Positions 9,025 through 18,211 of a stretch of DNA of 64,000 nucleotides are shown piece by piece (the stretch's first letter is position 1; every line of letters begins with the position of its first letter). This DNA is from a virus. The notes under the pieces are model-generated. The model saw only the letters and a program-made list of their open reading frames with translations. It was not told where the DNA came from and ran no database searches. The stretch covers positions 1 to 64,000 of the IMG/VR virus record IMGVR_UViG_3300037264_008235. One strand, written 5' to 3'. The position numbers were made by a program, and so were the translations under genes.

Positions 9025-10455
9025 CTACGGGGTGATCTGGATGTCCGGGCAGACGACGACCCCGCGGGGCTGACGCACGCCGACGTCGCAGAACATCTGC
9101 GCCTTGACGTAGGTCTGGCCCTTCGCGAAACCGACGCCCATCCCGCCGTCGTCGCTGATCCCGATCCCGGCCCAGATGCCGAGGAGGACCTCCGACCAGT
9201 TCCCGAAGAACAGGTCGCCGAACTTGGACGCGCCGGCCGACTGCGGAGCGCCGACCGAGGCGCCCGGGACGTTCGCCCGCGGGATCTGGTTCGACGCGCC
9301 GAAGGGCCCGATCACCGACGCGAGCCCCTCGTCCGTGATGATCGGAGGGCCGGTCACGAAGGCGCGCCCGTCGCCGGCCGGCTGGGACCCGTAGGCCTCG
9401 ACCTTGAGCTGCCGGAGCTGGGTGAAGGTCCGCCCCGCGCCGATGAACGCGGAGCCCGCCTCGATGTCGACGTCGTTCTCCTCGAGCACGAGCCTCATGT
9501 CGGAGAGGACGTCGAACGTGACCGACGCCCCGTTCCAGTCCGCCTGGAACGGCGCCGACCCGAGCGCGGCCACGCCGAGCTCGCCGGAGCCGCGGGACTG
9601 CGCCGAGTAGACGTGGATCCCCTGCCCGGTCTGCCCGCCGCCGCCGCGCGTGTGCACGACGCCGCGCGGCTGCCCGCCCCCGCCGGTCCCGTAGAGGACC
9701 GCGTAGTCGAGCTTCTTCGCGATCGCCCGGGCCATGTCGGTCCGGAGGAGCGCGTCGATGCCCGGCATCGCGAGCAGCTTGAGCGCGTCGGTCATCCGGA
9801 ACAGGACGCCGATCTTGTGCGGCATCAGGGAGACGTCGCCGAACTTCGCGACGCTCTCCGTGATCGCGTCCTCCTCGCCCGGCCAGTAGGCGAGCAGCCC
9901 GCCGTAGAAGCGCGGGATCTTCACCTCGGCGCCGGCCAGGTTCGGGATGACCCGGACCCGCTGCTGCCCCTCCCCAACCAGGTTGATCATCACCGACCGC
10001 GTGTAGATCGCGGGCACGATGTCGGAGAGGACCTGGATCGGGATCATGAACCCGCCGTACTTGTCGTCCCCGGCGGACTGCGCGGCCGCGCGCATGACCT
10101 CGTACTCGTGGGAGCAGTCGGCCTTGCCGTTGGTCTCGCGCTTGATGAAGTCCACGCCGTACTTCGACACGAGGAAGGCCTTGTGCAGGGAGAACGGCGC
10201 GTCTTCCATCCCCGGCAAGAAGCCGGGACCCGAGCTCCGCTTCACGAGTTTCTGGATCGCCTCCTGCTGCGCGCGGATCTTCTCCAGTTCCTCGATCGTC
10301 TTCTTCCCGTCGACGGCCCGCCCCTCCTCGAGCTTCGCGAGGCGGTCGAGCGTCTTGTCGAACGCGCCTCCCGCGCCGAGGAACCCTTCCAGCCGCGTCA
10401 GGAACTGCGCGGTCTGGACGGGATCGAGCACCGCCGATCCGTTGGTTTCGCCCAT
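9025..10455 (-). CDS. major capsid protein (HK97 fold)
   Basis: 476 residues. The first 90 or so form a coiled coil (LDRLAKLEEG, EELEKIRAQQEAIQKLVKR) like the delta/scaffold domain removed by the prohead protease encoded just upstream. The rest has HK97-type sequence: GDDKYGGFMIPIQVLSDIVP, RVIPNLAGAEVKIPRFYGG, DYAVLYGTGGGGQPRGVV, then a C-terminal beta-rich part ending in CPDIQITP. It lies between protease and connector genes, as expected. Confidence 0.92.
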   Translation of the reverse strand: MGETNGSAVLDPVQTAQFLTRLEGFLGAGGAFDKTLDRLAKLEEGRAVDGKKTIEELEKIRAQQEAIQKLVKRSSGPGFLPGMEDAPFSLHKAFLVSKYGVDFIKRETNGKADCSHEYEVMRAAAQSAGDDKYGGFMIPIQVLSDIVPAIYTRSVMINLVGEGQQRVRVIPNLAGAEVKIPRFYGGLLAYWPGEEDAITESVAKFGDVSLMPHKIGVLFRMTDALKLLAMPGIDALLRTDMARAIAKKLDYAVLYGTGGGGQPRGVVHTRGGGGQTGQGIHVYSAQSRGSGELGVAALGSAPFQADWNGASVTFDVLSDMRLVLEENDVDIEAGSAFIGAGRTFTQLRQLKVEAYGSQPAGDGRAFVTGPPIITDEGLASVIGPFGASNQIPRANVPGASVGAPQSAGASKFGDLFFGNWSEVLLGIWAGIGISDDGGMGVGFAKGQTYVKAQMFCDVGVRQPRGVVVCPDIQITP

Positions 10456-10469
10456 CTGATCCTCCTGGC

Positions 10470-11750
10470 CTACTGCTTTCCCGAACCCGCCGCGGCGCTA
10501 TCGAGGGCCGCGAGCCTGGACAAGAGACCCGCGACCCGGGGGTCCGGGGAAACTGATCCCCGGGCCGGCTCGCGACGCGCTTCCGTTCCCTCGACGCCGC
10601 GGGCGACCTCCGCCCGCTCGAGCAGCTCCCTCGCGTCCTCGAGCTGCTGCCCCAGACCGATCAGTCCCTCGACCACGAGCGACTCGACCCGGTCCGCCCG
10701 TTCCGCCACCAGCTTCTCGACCGCGCGGAGGAGCCCCGGGAAGTCCCGGACCTCCGGCGCCGGCGCGGGAGCCGACCCGACGACGACCACGCGGTTCCCG
10801 GAGACCGGCGCCGCCGCCGGCGCCGAGTCCTCGACGATCGGACGCCCGACATCCGTCGCCTTCTCCCACCGCTCCGCCGGCCAGAGCGTCCGCGCCATCA
10901 CGAACAGGCGCAGGTCCTGCTCCGCCCACCCGTCCCGCGCGCCCGCGTCCCGGACCGCCGCGCGGCGGAGCAGCTCGCGCCAGAGGTTCACGTCCGGCGG
11001 CCGGACCCGGCCCTCGGACTTCCGCTGGGCCAGGAGCGCGTAGGCGCCCTGGTTGCACGGGATCAGGCAGGGGGAGAACTCGATCAGCTCGTTCTTCTGG
11101 AAGACGATCCCGTGCTTCCCGAGTCCGAGATGCTCACGCTCCTTCGGATCCTTGACGTGGAGCGGCTCGTGGGACCGGAACCCGACCGAGCCGCCCCGCA
11201 TGAATCCGGCGCGGACCAGCCGGAGCGCCTCGTCCGCCCGTGCGGAGACGTCCGCAGGCGCGAACATCGAGAAGAGACGGAGCGCCGGACCCTGGTAGTC
11301 GGCCCCCTCGCGGACGATGACTTGCCAGTCGAGGTGCTTCCCGATCGGGAGCCCGCCCCAGTCGTGGGAAAGCGGCATCGCGGGGTTGCCCGCGAACCGC
11401 TCGAAGGCCCAGTCCTGACGGACGATGTCCCCTTCCCCGTCGACGCGCTCATCGCTCGCCAGGTAGGGGACCACGCGGCCCGTCTCCGGGTGGGCCCACT
11501 CGTCTTTCCAATCCTGGACGCCGCGCGCCGTCGCCAGCGCGCGGAGCTCCGCGGCGCCTGGCAGCTGGACCGGGTCCTTGAGGACGAGCGCCGACTTTCC
11601 GAGCACCGGGAACCCTTCGCCGCCGGGCCCGTCCGTCCGGAGGACGGAGCGGCCGCCGGCGCGCGCCTCCTCGACCTGGAAAGTCGCGACCGGCTCGACC
11701 GACTTGAACCCGGCGAGCAGCTCCGCGACCCGGCTCTTGATCCCGTCCAT
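10470..11750 (-). CDS. prohead protease (HK97 / S78-like) with C-terminal extension
   Basis: 426 residues. Likely catalytic residues are His129 in PLSHDWGG, Ser188 in FMRGGSVGF and Glu224 in ELIEFSPCLIP, in the herpesvirus-assemblin-like order of HK97 proteases. The enzyme matures the capsid by cutting the scaffold domain. The catalytic core ends near residue 240. The extra 180 residues (charged, Ala/Pro-rich, with a coiled-coil LEDARELLERAEVARG) may serve as a fused scaffold. Confidence 0.87.
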   Translation of the reverse strand: MDGIKSRVAELLAGFKSVEPVATFQVEEARAGGRSVLRTDGPGGEGFPVLGKSALVLKDPVQLPGAAELRALATARGVQDWKDEWAHPETGRVVPYLASDERVDGEGDIVRQDWAFERFAGNPAMPLSHDWGGLPIGKHLDWQVIVREGADYQGPALRLFSMFAPADVSARADEALRLVRAGFMRGGSVGFRSHEPLHVKDPKEREHLGLGKHGIVFQKNELIEFSPCLIPCNQGAYALLAQRKSEGRVRPPDVNLWRELLRRAAVRDAGARDGWAEQDLRLFVMARTLWPAERWEKATDVGRPIVEDSAPAAAPVSGNRVVVVGSAPAPAPEVRDFPGLLRAVEKLVAERADRVESLVVEGLIGLGQQLEDARELLERAEVARGVEGTEARREPARGSVSPDPRVAGLLSRLAALDSAAAGSGKQ

Positions 11751-11772
11751 ACGCTTTCTTTCCCTCCGCCGG

Positions 11773-12351
11773 TCAGTCCGGCAGCTCCTCGAGGACCGCC
11801 TCGCCGATCACTCGCGTCCCGGCCGTGACCGCCCCGTCCGCGCAGATCGCCACGCCCCCGGCAGGCGGGATGTCCATCACGCGGGAGAGGTCCGACTCGC
11901 TGGATCCGCGCGCGAGGTCGAACTCCCTCGGCCCGGCCGGCGCGTACCCGTCTCCCGCGACGTAGCCGACGTCGGCCCCGACCAGCCGCGCGAGCGGGGA
12001 CTTCGTGCTGAGGACCGCCGTCCCCGCCGCGAGCCCCTCTTTCCGCATGAGGACGTCCGAGATCGTCGCCTCCGCGTAGCGGGAGTTGAGCGACTCCGGA
12101 ACGATCGCCACGGCCGCGGGCGTCCCGGTCGCCGCGAAGGCCCCGACGAAGCGCCGGAGCGCGAAGACGGAGAACGTGATCGCGGTCGTCCCGCCGAACC
12201 GGAGGAGCGCGCGGAGCCCGCGCAGCAGGACGCGCCGGTTCGTGCTCGTGTTCCGGATCGCGAGGTACGGGGTCAGGTCGTCCAGGTCCGTGGTCGGGAT
12301 GAAGTCGAACGAGACCACGTAGATTCCCTTCGGCGTCCCGCGAGTCACCAT
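11773..12351 (-). CDS. head-region structural protein of unknown function
   Basis: 192 residues between the portal-MuF fusion and the protease. It is mixed alpha/beta (GIYVVSFDFIPTTDLDDLT, RVLLRGLRALLRFGG, EATISDVLMRKEGLAAGT), with no signal peptide and no recognised motif. Position suggests a head or portal-associated role. Proline-, glycine- and alanine-rich composition matches its neighbours, so it does not look recently acquired. Confidence 0.5.
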   Translation of the reverse strand: MVTRGTPKGIYVVSFDFIPTTDLDDLTPYLAIRNTSTNRRVLLRGLRALLRFGGTTAITFSVFALRRFVGAFAATGTPAAVAIVPESLNSRYAEATISDVLMRKEGLAAGTAVLSTKSPLARLVGADVGYVAGDGYAPAGPREFDLARGSSESDLSRVMDIPPAGGVAICADGAVTAGTRVIGEAVLEELPD

Positions 12352-12364
12352 CTCGATCCTCCCG

Positions 12365-14578
12365 TCACGTCGGCGTCGCGAAGCAGCGGCAGCCGATCAC
12401 CTCTGAGGCCGGCGCGCGCGGGTCTCCCGGGTACTCCAGGACCCCGCCGCCCCCGACCAGTTCCATGAAGTTGAAGCCCAGGTCGACCTCGCCCGCGTCT
12501 CCGTAGATCCGGTGCGTGTCCCGGACGGCCTCGTCTCCGGCCGTCCCCCACTCGTGCTTGACGAAACCCTGGATCCGGAACAGCTCGTCCCGCGCCCCGT
12601 TGACGAACCCGGTCGCCTCCGTCCGCGCGACCGAAAGGGACTTGGAGCTCGAGGACGCGAGCGAGAACTCCCGCGCCAGCCGGGCCCGGAGCTGGGGAAC
12701 CGTCTCCCCCTGACGCTGCCCCTCGTCCATCGCGGACCGGAGCCGGCGCTCGAGGTTGGCCGGAACCGTGTCCAGGAGTCGGCGCTCCCGGAACTCGAAG
12801 AAGCGCGTCAGGCGCGGGTCGTCGACCTCGACCGTCTGCGTCCCGATCTCCCCGGAGACGAAGTCGAACGTCTCGACCAGCGCGGCGCCATAGACCGGCC
12901 GCGCGTACGTCTTCAGGCGCGCCCGGAGGGCGGCCAGCGGCGGGAGCGCGACGCGCGGGTCGAGCGCGCGCGTCACCTTGTCGAAGGCCCGGAGGACCTC
13001 CTCCTGAGCCTCCGCCACCCACTTCCGGTAGGCGCGCCGCATCCGCGCCTCGACGGGCGAGTGGAGCGACAGGTACTCTCCCCAGGTCCTCCGCCGCGCC
13101 CGCCGCCGGGCGACCGTCGCCGGCGCCGGCGCGTCGTCCTCCTCCTCGACCGGAGGCTCGTCCTCGACCGACTCCGGAGGCTCGAGCGCGACGTCGGTCG
13201 GGACGAGACCCTGCCCGACGAGCGCGACGTCGTCTCCCGGGTAGCGGTTGACGTCGACGCCCGCGAAGTCGTAGGCGACCCGCGGCGGCGCGCGGAGCGG
13301 CTCCTCCGCCAGCTTCCGCGCGAGGTCGATCTTCTCCGAGACGCCGACCCGGAGCGCCTCGACGTTGGTCAGGTCGAACGCGCCGAAGAGGCGGTCCGTC
13401 TCGAACCCGAAGAGCGGGGAGAACTCGAGCGTCGTTTCCAGACGCTTGAGCAGCGGGAGGACCGTGTTCTCCCAGAAGATCTTGAGCTGGGCCATCGCCG
13501 TCGCGTAGTTGACGACGTCCGTGACCCCGAGCAGGCTGGGCGGGACCCCGAGGACGGCGAGGATCTCCTCCCGGTCCCAGCGCCGCGTATTCAGGTGTTC
13601 CATGTCCCGCGGCGAGAGCCCGACCTGGTGGTACTTGATCCCGCCGATGAGAACCCCGACTCGGCCGGCGTTCTCCGGTCCCCGGTGCCGGTTCTCCCAC
13701 CGCTGGCGGAGCGTATCCGGATCGACCCCGACTCCCTCGTACTCGAGGATGCCCTCCGGGACCGCGCGGTTCGACAACATCCGGTCCTCGTGCGTCCGGA
13801 GCTTGAGGTCCGTCGTGACCGCCTCGGCAGCCGCGCTGATCTTTGATTTCCCGCGCGTCGGGTCGGCCGGGTTCGGCAGCTTGAACTGCACGACCTCCTC
13901 GAGATCGAGGAACGTCTCGACCCGCCGCTCCGCGCCGGGCAGGTAGGGCGGGAACCGGAGACGCCAACCGCCCAGCTCGCCGCGCTTCCCGCCGCCGACG
14001 TGGACGGGCTCGAGACTCTCTGGGCCGAGCGGCCAGACCCGCTCCGGGATCTCGCCGACACGCGGCCCGCCGCCGATCTCTCCCCAGTCGAGGACCCAGA
14101 ACACCTCGCCGCAAACGACCAGCCAGAGGAAGGTCAGCGCCCAGAGGTCGTCCCCGTGCTGGTACGGGTTCGGGTTGCTGAGCAGGACCGCGACCGGGTG
14201 GTCGTCGATCGCCTGGGCGGACGTGGCGCGGAGGAGCGTCGCCCGCGCGTGGAGTCGCGCGATCGCGGCGCGCTTCCTCCCGGCGCGCGGCTGCGGGCCT
14301 GGCTCGCGCGGGTCCTCCGCGTAGACGCGGAAGGGCGCGTTCATCGCGGCGGTCGCGATCGCCTGCGCGCCCGCGAACACCCACGCGTGGTTCGAGTAGG
14401 GATCCCGCGCCTTGAGCTCGGGCGGGAGCGCGGCGCCGGCGGCGCCTCCGAACAGCCCGCCGAACCAGTCGTCCAGGAGCGACCCGAACCACTTCAGGCG
14501 ATTGCCGCCCTCGCCGGCGCGCCGGCGACCCTTTCCGGCTCCGCCGTTCTGGCGGTGCCCGTTCTTCTCGAGGATCAC
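12365..14578 (-). CDS. portal protein fused to MuF-type head morphogenesis domain
   Basis: 737 residues, GTG start overlapping the preceding ORF stop as GTGA. Residues about 30-470 match HK97-type portals: YSNHAWVFAGAQAIATAAMN, HPVAVLLSNPNPYQHGDDLW, VPPSLLGVTDVVNYATAMAQ, LKRLETTLEFSPLFGFE. The last 120 residues carry the SPP1 gp7/Mu gpF signature: LSVARTEATGFVNGARDELF, a TAGDEAVRDTHRIYGD segment and a final EVIGCRCFATPT. In most phages portal and MuF are separate consecutive genes; here they form one chain through an acidic linker. The portal ring is the DNA entry channel at one capsid vertex. Confidence 0.88.
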   Translation of the reverse strand: MILEKNGHRQNGGAGKGRRRAGEGGNRLKWFGSLLDDWFGGLFGGAAGAALPPELKARDPYSNHAWVFAGAQAIATAAMNAPFRVYAEDPREPGPQPRAGRKRAAIARLHARATLLRATSAQAIDDHPVAVLLSNPNPYQHGDDLWALTFLWLVVCGEVFWVLDWGEIGGGPRVGEIPERVWPLGPESLEPVHVGGGKRGELGGWRLRFPPYLPGAERRVETFLDLEEVVQFKLPNPADPTRGKSKISAAAEAVTTDLKLRTHEDRMLSNRAVPEGILEYEGVGVDPDTLRQRWENRHRGPENAGRVGVLIGGIKYHQVGLSPRDMEHLNTRRWDREEILAVLGVPPSLLGVTDVVNYATAMAQLKIFWENTVLPLLKRLETTLEFSPLFGFETDRLFGAFDLTNVEALRVGVSEKIDLARKLAEEPLRAPPRVAYDFAGVDVNRYPGDDVALVGQGLVPTDVALEPPESVEDEPPVEEEDDAPAPATVARRRARRRTWGEYLSLHSPVEARMRRAYRKWVAEAQEEVLRAFDKVTRALDPRVALPPLAALRARLKTYARPVYGAALVETFDFVSGEIGTQTVEVDDPRLTRFFEFRERRLLDTVPANLERRLRSAMDEGQRQGETVPQLRARLAREFSLASSSSKSLSVARTEATGFVNGARDELFRIQGFVKHEWGTAGDEAVRDTHRIYGDAGEVDLGFNFMELVGGGGVLEYPGDPRAPASEVIGCRCFATPT

Positions 14579-15006
14579 GGCGCGCGCCTCGACGCGCCCG
14601 GGGCACGGGGTCGCTCGGAGGGGCGGCTCGTCCCCAACGATCGGGTACGGGCCGCGAGATGGGCCGCGACCCCACGACCCCGGCCGACGTTCCCCCGGGA
14701 CGGACTACGATTCTTCTGCTCGGGCGGCGCGCGGCGCGGCGGTTCCGACGACGCTTCGGATCCGGCGCGCGCCCCGAACATCTCCCGCCGCCCGGACGCC
14801 AGGACTGCGAGCGCGTCGAGGCGCGCGGCGGGCGGCCGGTCGGTCCGGGCTCGAGGCCCGGTCTCCGGAGACGGGAACCTGACCGCGCAGCGCGGCGGCT
14901 GGTTGTGGAAGGCGCGCCCCGCGCTCTGCCGCGGGGTCACGCACCGCTCCGGAAACGAGCGGGTCGACGGGGTGCGGCGGCCAGGAGCGGGGAAGGCACG
15001 AGGCAC
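14575..15006 (-). CDS. hypothetical protein between terminase and portal
   Basis: A 143-codon frame starting at a GTG at 15006 next to a GGGAG stretch and ending in a GTGA overlap with the portal start. The predicted protein is Arg/Pro/Ser-rich and low-complexity, with no hydrophobic core apart from RLDALAVLASGRREMFG. Third codon positions are GC-rich but no more than chance would give here. The neat overlap is the main argument for a gene; it may instead be an untranslated leader. Confidence 0.35.
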   Translation of the reverse strand: MPRAFPAPGRRTPSTRSFPERCVTPRQSAGRAFHNQPPRCAVRFPSPETGPRARTDRPPAARLDALAVLASGRREMFGARAGSEASSEPPRRAPPEQKNRSPSRGNVGRGRGVAAHLAARTRSLGTSRPSERPRAPGASRRAP

Positions 15007-15169
15007 CTCCCAGCTCGACTGTCGAGGTCCTCTCTCCCGCGGAGATCGAGGAAACCGCCCAAGGACACCCCACGACCGCGAACCCGGAACCGGAGTGGTT
15101 GACTTTCTCAGTTACGAGGACTTCGAGATTCCGACGGACATTGGATAGCCCCGGGGACCCGGCGTCAAG
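15007..15169 (-). other. short intergenic region between terminase and the next ORF
   Basis: 163 nt without a convincing gene, somewhat richer in A and T than its surroundings (TTGACTTTCTCAGTTACGAG on the plus strand at 15109-15128). It could hold a promoter for the head genes, but no clear -35/-10 pair or operator copy was found. Confidence 0.3.
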
Positions 15170-17461
15170 TCAAACGCGCGCGCCGCCGGTGAAAAACGGC
15201 ACGTCCATCATCAGCACGTCCGGGCGGAGCCGGACCTGCTTCCGCATCTGCCAGGCGATGGCCCACTTCACCACGGCGTCGTCGTGGGCTCCCCCGTCCC
15301 CCCGGTACTTCCCGTCCGACTGGAGGCGGAACGAGAGGCACTCCCCGAGAAACTCCCGGTCCCGGACCGGGAAGACGCCGAGCCGGATCGCCTCGGCCAT
15401 CTCGACCAGCATGGTCGGGCGCGTCGCGCTGTTCGTGTCCCAGCCGGGACGGGCCAGCTTCATCGCGTCGAGGTCCGGCCGCTTCCAGCTCGCGGTCTCC
15501 GCCGCGCGCGGGAGGAAATAGAACAGCGGCCCACCGAGGAAGTGCGGGTCCCCGTAGCCGAGTTGCATGATCTTCAGGAGCACCGCGTGGCCGTGGTTCT
15601 CCCGCTCGACCCCGAGGAGCGCGTCGTTGTAGCGCCGGCAGAGCCGGACCGCGTGCTCCGCGAGGTCCGTGATGTTGAACGTCCCGTGGATCGCCGCGAC
15701 CTGCGCGCCCGTGTCCCGCCGGAGGATCCCGACCCCGTTCGGGTCCCCGCCGAGGAGTCCCTCGCTCGTGTCGCAGCCGGCCACGTACTCGACCCCGATC
15801 TCCGGCGGCGCCCACTCGACCTCGTAGCCGCCCGCCAGGTGCCGGACCGCGTACTCCGGGAGGACGCGGAGCAGCCTCGAGACCACCTCGACGTCGAAGA
15901 AGCAGCGCCCGGACGTCAGGAAGCAGAGCTCCGGGTCCTCCGGGTGCTCCTGACCCGCGAGCCGGCCGAAGTCCTTCCTGATCTTCCGCCGGAACGCGAT
16001 CTGCGGGAGCGAGAGCTGGTGTTTCTGGACGAGCGCCCGCTCCTCATCGTCCAGCGTGTCCCTGATCTCCTCCTCGGAGAACGTCCCGCTCGGGAGGATG
16101 TTGGTCGGATCCTCGAACCAGGGGAGGAAGATCGGGTACCAGCCGGACAAGGCGGGGTTCTTCTTCGCCTCCGTCCACTTGTTATAGAACCACTCGCGAC
16201 CGTTCGGCGTCGTCTCGAGCACGACCTCCCCGCGCGCGGCCGCTCCCAGCACACCCGCCATGAGCTGGTCGACATCGTCTTGCTGGTGCGGGCCGGGACA
16301 AAACCACGCCGCCTCGCTCCCGTGGAATCGCTGGAGCGTGTCCCCGCGGGAGAACCCCTCCGCGCGCGCCGTCCCGATGAAGAACAGGGACTTGTTCTCG
16401 AACTGGAGCGCGCCCCTCGATTCCGAGAGCAGGTTAACCGGCTCCGCGTCCGTCTCCTGGAACGTCTTCGCGATGCGGAAGATCTGCTCCGTGTCCTTCG
16501 CCGTCTGGGCCAGCGTGACCGCGTAGGTCCGCGGCCGGGAGACGCAGAGCCGGTAGGACAGCGCCTGCTCCAGCGTCGAGAACCCCCCCTTGCGGTACTT
16601 CAGCAGGAGGAACTTGCGGAACCCCTTCCGGCGCGCGAACCGCTTGAGCGCGAGGTACCGCTTCTGGACCTGCGTCAGGTCGAACGGGACGATCCTCGAG
16701 ACGCTCCCTCCGCTGTCCGTATCCGCCGGGCCCTCGACCGCGCCCTCCCGCTGGAGCGGGGTCAGCGTCTCGAGCGGGCGGTCCGTCCTGATCCTGAGCC
16801 GGCTCCTCGCGAACCCGACGAAGGGCAGCTCCCGGACCTTGACGTCCTCGAGGTCCATCAGCCGCCGGTAGCGCGGGTCTCCCGCCTTGAGGACGTGCGG
16901 CTCCTGGTCCGGGAACGCGGCCGCGACCGTCCTCGCGTCCAGCCGTATCCGCCTCGTCCCCTCCGCGCGGGCGAGCTTGTAGAACCAGTGCCCGCGCGGC
17001 GCGATCTGGCCGGAGACGAGCACGTCCGCGCCCGCGAGCCGCGGCCCGAAGCGCGTCAGAGGATCCTCGTCGAACAGGTGCGCGTCCGCGACCGCCACGA
17101 GCGAGAACTCCTGCCCCTGGATCCGGCCCGGCTCGTCCGAGAGCCAGAGGGCCAGGCCCGGGAGGTCGACCCGCGCCGTGTGCAGGTTCCGGTTCTTGCG
17201 CTGCGCGTCGCACCACTCCTGGATCAGGATCAGGGCACGCGGGACGTCGACGGTGACGAACGCGGCGCGCCCCTTCCGGCACAGCGCCAGACCGAGGAGC
17301 GCCTCGAAGGCGCGCGCGTTCAGCGCCGCGTGCTCGAGCGCGACCGTCCCCGCCGCCCCGACCAGGTCGGCGAAGACGCGCGGGAGCTTGATCCGGAACT
17401 TCTCCGGAGCGCGGCGGAAGTCCGAGAGGCGAGCCCGCCTCTGCTGATGGATCGCCGCCAC
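15170..17461 (-). CDS. terL: large terminase subunit with an extra N-terminal domain
   Basis: 763 residues, about 200 more than a usual TerL. The intact packaging motor begins near residue 260: Walker-A-like KYRKGGFST (288-296), HGSEAAWF, ETTPNGREWFYNKW, then the RNase-H-like nuclease with VAGCDTSEG, GVERENHGHA and GAHDDAVVKWAIA. The motor pumps DNA into the prohead and cuts it. Residues about 55-185 look like a second, degenerate ATPase half: FVTVDVPRALILIQEW, FSLVAVADAHLFDED (Walker-B position) and LVSGQIAPRGHWFYKLA, without a P-loop lysine. The gene follows the small-gene cluster and precedes the portal. Confidence 0.9.
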   Translation of the reverse strand: MAAIHQQRRARLSDFRRAPEKFRIKLPRVFADLVGAAGTVALEHAALNARAFEALLGLALCRKGRAAFVTVDVPRALILIQEWCDAQRKNRNLHTARVDLPGLALWLSDEPGRIQGQEFSLVAVADAHLFDEDPLTRFGPRLAGADVLVSGQIAPRGHWFYKLARAEGTRRIRLDARTVAAAFPDQEPHVLKAGDPRYRRLMDLEDVKVRELPFVGFARSRLRIRTDRPLETLTPLQREGAVEGPADTDSGGSVSRIVPFDLTQVQKRYLALKRFARRKGFRKFLLLKYRKGGFSTLEQALSYRLCVSRPRTYAVTLAQTAKDTEQIFRIAKTFQETDAEPVNLLSESRGALQFENKSLFFIGTARAEGFSRGDTLQRFHGSEAAWFCPGPHQQDDVDQLMAGVLGAAARGEVVLETTPNGREWFYNKWTEAKKNPALSGWYPIFLPWFEDPTNILPSGTFSEEEIRDTLDDEERALVQKHQLSLPQIAFRRKIRKDFGRLAGQEHPEDPELCFLTSGRCFFDVEVVSRLLRVLPEYAVRHLAGGYEVEWAPPEIGVEYVAGCDTSEGLLGGDPNGVGILRRDTGAQVAAIHGTFNITDLAEHAVRLCRRYNDALLGVERENHGHAVLLKIMQLGYGDPHFLGGPLFYFLPRAAETASWKRPDLDAMKLARPGWDTNSATRPTMLVEMAEAIRLGVFPVRDREFLGECLSFRLQSDGKYRGDGGAHDDAVVKWAIAWQMRKQVRLRPDVLMMDVPFFTGGARV

Positions 17462-17474
17462 GGAGAGGACCTCC

Positions 17475-18029
17475 CTACTGCCGGTCGAGCAGCTCGGCGC
17501 CGTTCAGTCGGGACTCTTCGAGCTTCCGTTCCAGTTCCGTCCGCTCCGCTTTCAGGCGCTCGCACCAGCCGCGCGCCTCGTCCCGCTCCGCGATCACGCG
17601 ATTGACCGTGTCCTCCGCTATCCGGAGAATCTCCACGGGCATCGCCACGCCCTCGGACTTCGGATCGAACCCGAGCGACGCGAGCGTCGTCCCGAGGTCT
17701 CCAGGCTCCGCGTAGTGAACGGGCATCCGGCAGCGGACCGCCTCCGCGATCTCCTCCCGCACACCGACGCTCTCCTCCCACCCGTCGAGCTTCAGGACGA
17801 CCAGCGCCTCGGCCGCGCGGAGGAACTCGAAGTCGACCCGGCGCCAGAACGGCCAGTCTTTCTCGAGATCGTGGAGCCGCGCTCGGCAGATCGTGAAGCT
17901 GTAGACGATCGGAGAGAACACGACGTGGCCGGCGCGCAGCTCCCGCTCCAGGAAGTCCAGCGCGCGGTGGTACCGCTTCTCGCGGATGACCGGGTCCGCA
18001 TGCGTGAACGGGCTCGCGAGGTAGATCAC
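17475..18029 (-). CDS. DUF1937 / nucleoside 2-deoxyribosyltransferase-like protein
   Basis: 184 residues. The start MIYLASPFTHADPVIREKRY with AGHVVFSPIVYS and later EALVVLKLDGWEESVGVREE matches the DUF1937 family, Rossmann-like proteins related to nucleoside 2-deoxyribosyltransferases. The C-terminal 50 residues form a predicted coiled coil (NRVIAERDEARGWCERLK). A role in nucleotide salvage or base exchange is possible but unproved. It overlaps the next gene start by 4 nt and precedes terminase. Confidence 0.7.
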   Translation of the reverse strand: MIYLASPFTHADPVIREKRYHRALDFLERELRAGHVVFSPIVYSFTICRARLHDLEKDWPFWRRVDFEFLRAAEALVVLKLDGWEESVGVREEIAEAVRCRMPVHYAEPGDLGTTLASLGFDPKSEGVAMPVEILRIAEDTVNRVIAERDEARGWCERLKAERTELERKLEESRLNGAELLDRQ

Positions 18030-18211
18030 GCAGACCTCCTCCTCTCTCTCTGCTCGTGCACGAGCTCCCGGTGGCGGGCCCTCGTCACCATCCCGCTACA
18101 CAGGCAGACGGGACACGGTTGCCCGGAACCGTCTCCGCGGCGACGGTTCCCGGTCCCGTCACAGTTAAGGCACCTGTACGGGAACCCCTCTCTCGGCCGG
18201 AATAGCCTCAC
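18026..18211 (-). CDS. small DnaJ-type zinc-finger protein
   Basis: 61 residues from a GTG overlapping the upstream stop as GTGA. It holds two CxxC pairs in CLNCDGTGN and PCPVCLCSGMV, the central zinc-cluster pattern of DnaJ, followed by a basic helix. There is no J domain. It probably binds one zinc ion and acts as an adaptor, but the partner is unknown. Confidence 0.7.
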   Translation of the reverse strand: MRLFRPREGFPYRCLNCDGTGNRRRGDGSGQPCPVCLCSGMVTRARHRELVHEQRERRRSA

